Source: Pseudomonas ekonensis (lineage in GTDB: Bacteria > Pseudomonadota > Gammaproteobacteria > Pseudomonadales > Pseudomonadaceae). From it: 64,000 nucleotides of DNA. The notes under the pieces were generated by a model that saw only the letters and a program-made list of their open reading frames with translations, had not been told where the DNA came from and ran no database searches. This document shows positions 37,975-45,700 of the stretch, in pieces. Every line of letters begins with the position of its first letter. Position 1 is the first letter of the stretch. A program made the translations under genes and the position numbers. The DNA lies in NCBI RefSeq assembly GCF_019145435.1, contig NZ_JAHSTS010000001.1, positions 2,804,001-2,868,000 of the forward strand. Reading direction: 5' to 3'.

Positions 37975-37992
37975 ATGAATCTGGTGTGACGG
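37975..37992 (-). promoter_or_regulatory. Candidate Pho box upstream of vreA
   Basis: On the coding strand CCGTCACACCAGATTCAT shows two (G/T)TCA(C/T) half-sites 11 bases apart and matches 11 of 18 consensus positions. It ends 71 bases before the chosen GTG start. Thirteen positions are shared with the site at 17547-17564. Phosphate control of this locus is known in P. aeruginosa; binding here is inferred. Confidence 0.45.
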
Positions 37993-38082
37993 ACGGTGCA
38001 AAAAAACCATCACGGGATCGCCGGCGGCCTTGCAGTAGACTCAAGCACCAGAGCGGCCCGTCGGGCCGGCCAGGAGGCCAGC

Positions 38083-38400
38083 ATGAAATCACTGTGGAAC
38101 ATCATTCTGGGCGGATGCCTGCTCACCGCCTTCGGCGCCGCGCAGGCCGAGCAGCCGCCGGGCTGCATCGACGTGACGGTCGGCGGCTACAAGGCGCCGA
38201 ACTACGATTGCCTGAGCCAGCAGATGGGCAACAACCCCGAAGGCGCCAAGGCGGCGCAAAAGAACCGCGAGGCGATGAACGTGCCGGTCTACAAGCGGCC
38301 GCCGAACCAGGTGGGCCTGGCGACACCGGCCGCCACCGCCACGCGGATGGGCAACGCTTTCGGCAACTCAGTCAAGCCGCAGCGGCCACAGGGCCAATGA
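38083..38400 (+). CDS. Small secreted protein of unknown function
   Basis: 105 residues with AGGAGG 6-8 bases before the ATG. A Sec signal peptide (MKSLWNIILGGCLLTAFGAAQA) precedes a polar, Pro/Gln/Asn-rich mature part with two Cys (PPGCIDVTVGGYKAPNYDC) that could form a disulfide. It is divergent from vreA across about 180 bases holding the Pho-box candidate, so it may belong to the same phosphate-responsive group. I do not recognise a family. Confidence 0.75.
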   Translation: MKSLWNIILGGCLLTAFGAAQAEQPPGCIDVTVGGYKAPNYDCLSQQMGNNPEGAKAAQKNREAMNVPVYKRPPNQVGLATPAATATRMGNAFGNSVKPQRPQGQ

Positions 38401-38466
38401 ACCCAGGTCCTGTGGCGAGGGCGCAGGCTCGCTCCGGCGTACGAGGCAGCCCCGCGCATTCCCGGA

Positions 38467-38907
38467 TCACTCGCTGGGCTCCTGGCGGAAACTCACCGCC
38501 AACCGGTTCCAGCTGCTGATGGTGCTGATGGCCATGGTCAGGTCCACCAGCTCGCCTTCTTCAAACTGCTCCCGCGCCTGCCGGTAGACGGCATCCGTCA
38601 CCTGGCCTTCGGACAGCAGCGTCACCGCTTCGGCCCAGGCCAGCGCCGCCCGTTCGCGCAGGCTGAAGAAGCCGCTGTCGCGCCACACCGCCACCGCGTA
38701 CAGGCGCCGCTCGCTCTCCCCGGCCCGCCGGGCCTCCACCGAATGCAGGTCGGTGCAGAACGCGCAGCCGTTGAGCTGCGAGGCGCGGATTTTGATCAGG
38801 TGCAGCAGCGGCGCCTCGATGCTCAGGCTGCCGGTCAGCGCCTCCAGGGCGATCATCGCTTTCATCGCTTTGGGCGAAGCGTTGTAGTAATCCAGGCGCG
38901 GGGACAT
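38467..38907 (-). CDS. AhpD-like carboxymuconolactone decarboxylase family protein
   Basis: 146 residues from MSPRLDYYNASPKAMKAMIALE. It has the AhpD-family core with IKIRASQLNGCAFCTDLHSVEARRAG, whose CAFC pair and His form the redox/proton-relay site, followed by ERAALAWAEAVTLL. Such proteins are small helical oxidoreductases of peroxide defence or of unknown substrate. The frame continues upstream to 39135 without coding character. It is divergent from a MocR regulator, a plausible controller. Confidence 0.9.
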   Translation of the reverse strand: MSPRLDYYNASPKAMKAMIALEALTGSLSIEAPLLHLIKIRASQLNGCAFCTDLHSVEARRAGESERRLYAVAVWRDSGFFSLRERAALAWAEAVTLLSEGQVTDAVYRQAREQFEEGELVDLTMAISTISSWNRLAVSFRQEPSE

Positions 38908-39233
38908 GGCGCGGTCTCGGGAAACGGAAGTGACCTTCACGTTAAAGGCTGGCGCCCTGGCGAAACAGCGCCAATTGTGCGGAAAGCCAGCACACCATTG
39001 AGGCCTTGCGGTGCCTTGACTGACGCTATCGCCAGCAGGCTGGCGATGGCGGTGGCGGTGGCGGTGGGTCAGCCAACACAGGGGTCGGCGATGCCCGCGA
39101 TGGCGCCAGTCAGGCCACCACCGAGAGCAGACCAATTCCGGCTATTTGCGCTGCGCAACTTCTGCCCGTCCGGCAACGGAGTTAATCTGGCGGGCACGTC
39201 TTTCGCACCACCCGCAACCGGAGCCCTGTCGGT
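38908..39233. other. Intergenic region with REP palindrome between AhpD-like gene and MocR regulator
   Basis: 326 bases without a gene. It carries a perfect REP-like palindrome ATCGCCAGCAGGCTGGCGAT at 39028-39047 followed by GGCGGT triplet repeats (39045-39064), and must hold the divergent promoters. No operator was recognised. Confidence 0.6.
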
Positions 39234-40667
39234 ATGGAACTTCATGTCGTGATCAACGGCCGCAAGGATCTGGCCGGTCAGTTGTACCAGCAACTGCGCG
39301 GCGCCATCGAGTCCGGGCGCCTGGCCGCCGGCACGCAGTTGCCCCCCAGCCGCCTGCTGGCCGAGCAGTTGGGGATTTCGCGCAAGACCATCTCCGACAC
39401 CTATGCGCAGCTGACCTACGAAAACTTCCTCACTGGCGTGATCGGCAAAGGTACCTACGTCAACGCCCGTCCCGCCGCCGTGCAGCGCAAGCAAAGCGCT
39501 GCGGAACTGGCCGGCGCCGAGGTCGTCGAGCGTTGGCGCAGCCTGCCGGTGTTCCTGCGCCACCCGACGCTGGAAGGCTCGCTGCGCTACGACTTCATCG
39601 GCGGCGCCACCGGCAAGGGCCAGTTTCCCCAGGACGACTGGCGCCGTTGCGTCGCCCACGCCATGCGGCAGATGGCGACCTCCAAAGGCTTCTACAGCCT
39701 GCCCGAAGGCTTGCCGGCGCTGCGCAACGCGATTGCCCGGCACATTGCGTTTTCCCGCGGGGTGAACTGCCAGGACGAGGACGTGGTGGTGTGCAACGGC
39801 GCCCAGCAGGCCCTGGACCTGATCGCCCGGGTGCTGCTGCAGCCCGGCAGCGTCGTGGCGATGGAAGACCCCGGCTATCCGCCCGCCCGCCTGCTGTTCG
39901 GCACCCACGGCGCCACGGTGGTCGGCGTGCCGGTGGATGCCGAGGGCATTCAGGTCGAGCACATTCCCGACGGCACCCGGCTGATCTACGTGACGCCGTC
40001 GCACCAGTTCCCGCTGGGCATGCCGATGAGCCAGGCCCGGCGCGAGGCGCTGCTGGAGCGGGCCCACTCGCTGGGCGCCATCGTCATCGAGGACGACTAC
40101 GACAGCGAATTCCGCTACGAAGGCCGGCCCACGGATTCTCTGCACAACCTCGACCGGCGCGGCCTCGTCGCCTATGTGGGCACCTTCTCCAAAACCCTGC
40201 TGCCGGAACTGCGGATCGGCTACGCGATCCTGCCGCCGGCGATCCTCGAAGCGGTGATCCGCGCCAAGCAGCTCACCGACCTGCACGCCTCCACCCTGCC
40301 GCAATGGGCCCTGGCCAAGTTCATCGCCGAGGGCTGCCTGCTCAAGCACATCCGCCGCTGCCACACCGTCTACGCCCAGCGCCGGGAGCGGATCCTGACG
40401 CGCATGGCCACCGACCTGTCGCCGTGGCTGGAGGCGGTGCCGCCCAGCGCCGGGTTCCACATGGCGGTGTTCTGCAAGGTGCCGCTGGACCTGCCGCTGA
40501 TCATCGAGCTGGCGAAAAAGGTCGAGGTCGGGTTGTACGCGATCAACGGTTTCTACTATCAGCAAGCGCCCCGCGACGGCCTGTACTTCGGCTTCGGCGC
40601 CATCGAGACCCTGGACATCGACATCGCCCTGGACCGGCTGCGCGATCTCTTGCAGCAAGTGGCCTGA
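39234..40667 (+). CDS. MocR/PdxR-type GntR regulator with aminotransferase-like domain
   Basis: 477 residues. The N-terminal GntR winged helix (about 10-75) reads LAGQLYQQLRGAIESGRL, LPPSRLLAEQLGISRKTISDTYAQL. Residues about 110-470 are a fold-type I aminotransferase domain with DVVVCNGAQQALDLIARVLL, EDPGYPPAR, VIEDDYDSEFRY and the PLP-lysine motif YVGTFSKTLLPELRIGY. MocR proteins use PLP as cofactor or effector to control vitamin B6, GABA or other amine genes. The likely target is the divergent AhpD-like gene or the downstream monooxygenase-like gene; not established. Confidence 0.92.
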   Translation: MELHVVINGRKDLAGQLYQQLRGAIESGRLAAGTQLPPSRLLAEQLGISRKTISDTYAQLTYENFLTGVIGKGTYVNARPAAVQRKQSAAELAGAEVVERWRSLPVFLRHPTLEGSLRYDFIGGATGKGQFPQDDWRRCVAHAMRQMATSKGFYSLPEGLPALRNAIARHIAFSRGVNCQDEDVVVCNGAQQALDLIARVLLQPGSVVAMEDPGYPPARLLFGTHGATVVGVPVDAEGIQVEHIPDGTRLIYVTPSHQFPLGMPMSQARREALLERAHSLGAIVIEDDYDSEFRYEGRPTDSLHNLDRRGLVAYVGTFSKTLLPELRIGYAILPPAILEAVIRAKQLTDLHASTLPQWALAKFIAEGCLLKHIRRCHTVYAQRRERILTRMATDLSPWLEAVPPSAGFHMAVFCKVPLDLPLIIELAKKVEVGLYAINGFYYQQAPRDGLYFGFGAIETLDIDIALDRLRDLLQQVA

Positions 40668-40789
40668 GGGATTGGTCTAACCGATTAACCGCCGATTGGT
40701 TATTGGTGATCCCGGGAGGCAGGCCTATCCTGCACAGGCCTTATCCCTCAATGGGCGGATGCGTCCGAACCGGTACAGGAGTGCGAGCC

Positions 40790-41083
40790 ATGTCCAACCC
40801 CGTGATCAACACCGTCCAGGTACAGGCCGCCGCCGGCCGCTCGGAAGAGCTGGGCAGGCAGTTGCAGAAGATCGTCGAGACCCTGCGTGAAGCGCCGGGC
40901 TGCGACGCCTACATGGTCGACCGCTGCCCCGAGGACAGCCAGCGCTGGACGGTCAGCGCCCATTGGCAATCGGAAGCGGCCATGCAGGCGCACTTCAACC
41001 GCCCCGAAGCCCAGGGCTTCATCGACCTGATCGACAGCCGGCTGGCCAACAGCGTGGACTTCAACTCTTTTCCCATCGTCTAG
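40790..41083 (+). CDS. Antibiotic biosynthesis monooxygenase (ABM) family protein
   Basis: 97 residues from MSNPVINTVQVQAAAGRSEELG with CAGGAG upstream. The dimeric ferredoxin-like ABM fold is indicated by ELGRQLQKIVETLREAPGCDAYMVDRCPED, WTVSAHWQSEAAMQAHF and FIDLIDS. Members act as small oxygenases or quinol/haem-interacting proteins; the substrate cannot be told. It starts 122 bases after the MocR gene on the same strand. Confidence 0.88.
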   Translation: MSNPVINTVQVQAAAGRSEELGRQLQKIVETLREAPGCDAYMVDRCPEDSQRWTVSAHWQSEAAMQAHFNRPEAQGFIDLIDSRLANSVDFNSFPIV

Positions 41084-41101
41084 CCCTGCAGCGCAGCCTC
41101 T

Positions 41102-41129
41102 GTGGCGAGGGAGCGTGCTCCCTCGCCAC
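41102..41129. repeat. Perfect 13-bp palindrome after the ABM gene
   Basis: GTGGCGAGGGAGC and its complement are separated by two bases. This is a Pseudomonas REP-type hairpin 18 bases beyond a stop codon. It has no T-tract and could block 3' decay. Confidence 0.85.
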
Positions 41130-41260
41130 TGGGGCAAGTTGCGCCAACACGTTTCGGGGTCGGCGATTGGTCTCCCGATCTTCCCGAACATTGGCCGTTT
41201 GATCGGACCGCCGCGCCGACTACTGTGATCACCGACACCCACACTCCACAGGTGATGCCC

Positions 41261-41668
41261 ATGAAAGCCCTGCACGTGTTTACCGCCCTCGCCCTGCTGG
41301 CCGCAGGTCCTGCCTTTGCCCATGGCACGGACGAACCTTCCGAGAAGGTCACCGTCCTGCAGGATCAGATGCTCAAGAACGCTCCGGGCAAGAAAGCCCT
41401 GATGATCGAGGTCGACTACAAACCCGGTCAGTCTTCCATTGCCCACCGGCACGAGGGCACCGCCATGGCCTACGTGCTGGAAGGCGAGATCGTGTCCCAG
41501 GTCAAGGGCGAACAACCGGTCACCTACAAGAAGGGCCAGTACTGGTACGAACCGGCCGGCTCCGAACACCTGGTGTCGAAAAACGCCAGCAAGTCCAAGC
41601 CGGCGAAGTTGCTGGTGTTCATGGTGTTGGCCCCGGACGAGAAAGTGCTGATCCCCCTGGAAAACTGA
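41261..41668 (+). CDS. Exported cupin-domain protein
   Basis: 135 residues from MKALHVFTALALLAAGPAFA, a Sec signal peptide. One cupin domain follows: PGQSSIAHRHEGTAMAYVLEGE (motif 1 with His pair and Glu) and GQYWYEPAGSEHLV (motif 2 with His). The ATG at 41261 has AGGTGATG 5-6 bases upstream; an in-frame ATG lies at 41255. It probably binds a metal in the periplasm. Substrate unknown. Followed by a strong terminator. Confidence 0.88.
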   Translation: MKALHVFTALALLAAGPAFAHGTDEPSEKVTVLQDQMLKNAPGKKALMIEVDYKPGQSSIAHRHEGTAMAYVLEGEIVSQVKGEQPVTYKKGQYWYEPAGSEHLVSKNASKSKPAKLLVFMVLAPDEKVLIPLEN

Positions 41669-41691
41669 TCGCTGTTGCGCCAGCCATAAAT

Positions 41692-41724
41692 AAAAAGGCT
41701 CAAATCGTCGATTTGAGCCTTTTT
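41692..41724 (+). terminator. Bidirectional-looking terminator after the cupin gene
   Basis: Five A, a 10-bp stem GGCTCAAATC/GATTTGAGCC with a GTC loop, then five T. It is a textbook intrinsic terminator 23 bases after the cupin stop. Confidence 0.93.
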
Positions 41725-41898
41725 ATTTCCCGTGGCAATGACTCCGCCTTACTTAAAGCAAACAAGACTATTGGCCACCCGATAACTTCGCCGATGGGTC
41801 GTTTCAACTTTCCGATGCGGGTTTAGTCTGGTTCAACTGCCGTTCAGCGCGGCAACTTTAAACTCTTCGAACCGAAGTTGTTTCACGGGAGAACCACC

Positions 41899-42612
41899 AT
41901 GAAACTTGCGTTTGCCGCCACTTTAACGATCTCGGTACTGGCCCTCTCCGCTTGCTCGGTGCCCACCGCACCGCCCTCGGCATCATCGCTCGACACGCTG
42001 TTCACCCACCCCGTGGGCCGCAGCGGCGCCACCCGGGTGCCCAGCGGCGCCGACGTGTCCCTCGGCATCGTCTACAGCCCGGGCACCCAGACCAACCGCC
42101 AATACCTGCGCGACTACCAGGCCAACGCCGGCACCGGCTTCGGCCAGAGCCTGCTGGTGCAGCCGATCCACGACGCCTACGTCGCCACCTCCAAACCGGA
42201 CATGGCCGTGGACTGGATGACCGCTTCGCTCAAACGCCGTTTCGGCTCGGTGACGGTCTACCCGGACATGCAGAGCCTGCGGGCGGCCAGGCCGGACGTG
42301 ACGGCGATCATCGAGACCCGCAGCCAACTGATCACCTCGCGCAGTTCCGACATCCGTTCCGACGCCAGTGCCGACTTCTATGATGCGAAGTTCAACTACA
42401 TCGGCACGGCCAAAGGCACCGATGCCAAGGCCTTGAGTCCGTTGTGGGCCGACTACAAGCGCACCGACGATATCGTCGCGGATATCCGTGAACAGCAGGA
42501 AGTTCAAGTGCGGGCGTTGCAAAAGTTCGACCGGTCGCTCAGCAACTTGCTGGGCGGTGCGGCGGACAGTGTGTCGATGCTGGATACACGCCAGGCTCAA
42601 AAGTTGTACTGA
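41899..42612 (+). CDS. Lipoprotein of unknown function
   Basis: 237 residues. The start MKLAFAATLTISVLALSAC is a lipoprotein signal with the lipobox LSAC. The mature part shows VSLGIVYSPGTQTNRQYLRDYQ, IHDAYVATSKPDMAVDWMTASLKRRFGSV and a C-terminal helical region with LSNLLGG. GGGAGAACC precedes the ATG. I do not recognise a functional family. It is flanked by terminators on both sides and is probably monocistronic. Confidence 0.8.
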   Translation: MKLAFAATLTISVLALSACSVPTAPPSASSLDTLFTHPVGRSGATRVPSGADVSLGIVYSPGTQTNRQYLRDYQANAGTGFGQSLLVQPIHDAYVATSKPDMAVDWMTASLKRRFGSVTVYPDMQSLRAARPDVTAIIETRSQLITSRSSDIRSDASADFYDAKFNYIGTAKGTDAKALSPLWADYKRTDDIVADIREQQEVQVRALQKFDRSLSNLLGGAADSVSMLDTRQAQKLY

Positions 42613-42620
42613 TTTCGCAG

Positions 42621-42650
42621 GCCTCATCGCCAGCAGGCTGGCGATGAGGC
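42621..42650. repeat. REP-type palindrome after the lipoprotein gene
   Basis: GCCTCATCGCCAG and its complement flank CAGG: a 13-bp perfect stem directly after the stop codon. Same core (ATCGCCAGC) as the repeats near 19.2 and 39.0 kb. Confidence 0.85.
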
Positions 42651-42681
42651 CCTATCAGGCGACACCCATCATGCAGGCATG

Positions 42682-42715
42682 AAAAAGCCCCGCCTCTTGC
42701 GAGAGCGGGGCTTTC
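42682..42715 (-). terminator. Terminator of gdhB, usable from both sides
   Basis: AAAGCCCCGC/GCGGGGCTTT (42684-42693, 42705-42714) with an 11-base loop. On the minus strand it is followed by a T run, 16 bases after the gdhB stop. Confidence 0.9.
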
Positions 42716-42730
42716 TCATTCAGCTACGGC

Positions 42731-45700
42731 TCAGGCCGGTTCCAGCTCGGCGTTGCGGGCCGAGGCGGCCGGGGCGACCGTCTGGCCGCTCAGCGCCACG
42801 TCCAGCAGTTCGCGGTTGGCCACCGCATACATGGCGTAGTCGGTGCCGCTGGCGGCACGGATTTCCACCAGCATGGCGCGCCAGCGTTCGATCATGGCTT
42901 CGTGCTGTTCCATCCACAGCGCCAGGCGGGTTTCCACCTCCTGGGAGCCGTCGCCCTGTTGCAGGACGGAGATGGTGATCGCACGCTGCTGCCAGTCGAC
43001 GTCGTCGCGGAACGCTTCGCGGGCCAGGGCCTGCCAGTTGTTCTCGACCGGCAAGGCGCTGATCTGCTGCATGTACCAGGTGATGTCCAGCGCGCTGCCC
43101 ACGGCGAAGTAGGCCTTGGCCACCTCTGCCGGGTTCTGGCCGGTCACGTCGGAAGCCTCGATGATCGGCAGCAGGGTGTACAGGTGCGAGGTCCCCGCCA
43201 CCATGCGCGCCAGCAGCTCCGGCACACCGGCCTGGACGTAGGCCTGGTAACGGGCCTGCCAGGTCTCGCGGATTTCGCCGCTGAGCAGTTCGTCGAGCTT
43301 GAGGCCCAGCTCCTTCAGGTGCGGACCGAAATGCGCGACGTCACGGGCAGCGTTCTGCTCGTTGCGCCGGGCACGCAGGAACCAGCGGGTGGCGCGGCGG
43401 CCCAGGCGCATCAGCTCGTCCATCAGCTCCAGCTGCACTTCGGCAGGCACCTGGTAGTCCAGCGCTTCGATCTGACGGAACCAGTGCGGGAGGTGGAAGA
43501 TGTCCCGCACGATCACGTAGGCGCCGGCCACGTTCGCCGGGCTCATGCCGGTGGACTCCTTGAGCCGCTGAACGAAGGTGATGCCCATGTGGTTGACCAG
43601 GTCGTTGGCGATCTGGGTGCTGACGATCTCGCGCTTGAGGCGGTGACGGCGCATGGCTTCGGAGAACTTGCTGACCAGGGTCGGCGGGAACGCCGTTTCC
43701 ATGTCGCGGGTCAGGTAGTCGTCGTCCGGCACCAGCGAGTTGAGCAGTTGCTCCTTGAGGTCGATCTTGCTGTAGGAGATCAGCACCGACAGCTCCGGAC
43801 GGGTCAGGCCCTGGCCTTCGGCCACGCGCTCGGCCAGTTGCTCTTCGGTCGGCAGGAACTCGATGGCGCGGTCCAGCTTGCCGCGGCCTTCCAGGTCGCC
43901 CATCAGACGCTTGTATTCGGCGATCCGCGCGTAGGCACGGCGGGCCGCCAGGGACAGGGCCTGGGTCTGCTTGTAGTTGTTGCCCAGCACCAGGCCGCCG
44001 ACTTCGTCGGTCATGCTCGCCAGCAACTGGTTGCGTTGCTTGTCGGTCATGTCGCCGGCCTGAACCACTTCGTTCAGCAGGATCTTGATGTTCACTTCGT
44101 GGTCGGAGCAGTCCACACCGCCGGCGTTGTCGATGAAGTCGGTGTTGGAGCCGCCGCCGTTGAGGCCGAACTCGACACGGCCCAGCTGGGTCATGCCCAG
44201 GTTGCCGCCCTCGCCCACCACTTTGCAGCGCAGTTCGTTGCCGTTCACGCGCAGCGCGTCGTTGGCCTTGTCGCCGACGTCGGCATGGCTTTCGGTGCTG
44301 GCCTTGACGTAGGTGCCGATGCCGCCGTTCCACAGCAGATCCACCGGCGCCTTGAGCAAGGCGTTCAGCAGTTCGGTCGGGGTCAGCTTGTCGGCCTGGA
44401 TGTCGAAGCGCTCTTTCATCTGCGGCGAGATGGCGATGCTCTTCGCGCTGCGCGAGAAGATGCCGCCGCCTTCGGACATGATGCTGGTGTCGTAGTCGGA
44501 CCAGGCCGAACGCGGCAGGTCGAACATGCGCTGACGCTCGACGAAGCTGGTGGCAGGGTTCGGGTTCGGATCGATGAAGATGTGCATGTGGTTGAACGCG
44601 GCAACCAGTTGCAGCTTGTCGGACATCAACAGACCGTTGCCGAACACGTCGCCGGCCATGTCGCCGATGCCGACCACGGTGACGCTGTCTTCCTGGACAT
44701 TGATGCCGCGCTCACGGAAGTGGCGCTGCACGCCGACCCACGCGCCCTTGGCGGTGATGCCCATCTTCTTGTGGTCGTAGCCGGCCGAACCGCCGGAGGC
44801 GAACGCGTCGCCCAGCCAGAAGCCGTAGTCGATGGCGATGCCGTTGGCGATGTCGGAGAAGGTCGCGGTGCCTTTGTCCGCCGCCACCACCAGGTACGGG
44901 TCATCGTCGTCATGGCGCACGACGTTGGCCGGCGGCACCAGTTTGCCGTCCTTCAGGTTGTCGGTGATGTCCAACAGGCCCGAGATGAAGATGCGGTAGC
45001 AGGCGATGCCCTCGGCCGCGATCTCATCACGGCTGCCGCCCAGCGGCAGGCGACGCGGCAGGAAGCCGCCCTTGGCGCCCACCGGCACGATGACCGAGTT
45101 CTTCACTTGCTGGGCTTTCACCAAGCCCAGGACTTCGGTACGGAAGTCTTCTTCGCGGTCGGACCAGCGCAGGCCGCCGCGGGCGACGTTGCCGAAGCGC
45201 AGGTGCACGCCTTCGACGCGCGGCGAGTAGACGAAGATCTCGAACTTCGGCACCGGCTTCGGCAGTTCAGGGATCAAGTGCGGGTTGAACTTGAAGCTGA
45301 AGTACGACTTGTTCTGGCCGTTGGCGTCGGTCTGGTAGAAGTTGGTGCGCAGGGTCGCTTTGATCAGGTCCAGGTAACGACGCAGAATGCGGTCTTCGTT
45401 GAGGACTTGAACGTCGTCCAGCGCGGTCAGGATCGCTTGCTCCAGACGCAGTTGCTTGTCGTCCAGATCATCGCTGCCCAGTTTGCGCGCCAGGTAGAAG
45501 CGGGTCTTGAACAACCGGGTCAGTTCGCGGGCGATGTCGGTGTGGTTGTTCAGGGTGCTGGCGATGTAGCCCAGGTCGAAGCCCAGACGGATCTGCTTCA
45601 GGTAGCGGGCGTAGGCACGCAGCAGCGCCACATCGCGCCACGGCAGGCCGGCGGTCAGCACCAGGCGGTTGAACGCATCGTTTTCGGCGTCGCCGCGCAC

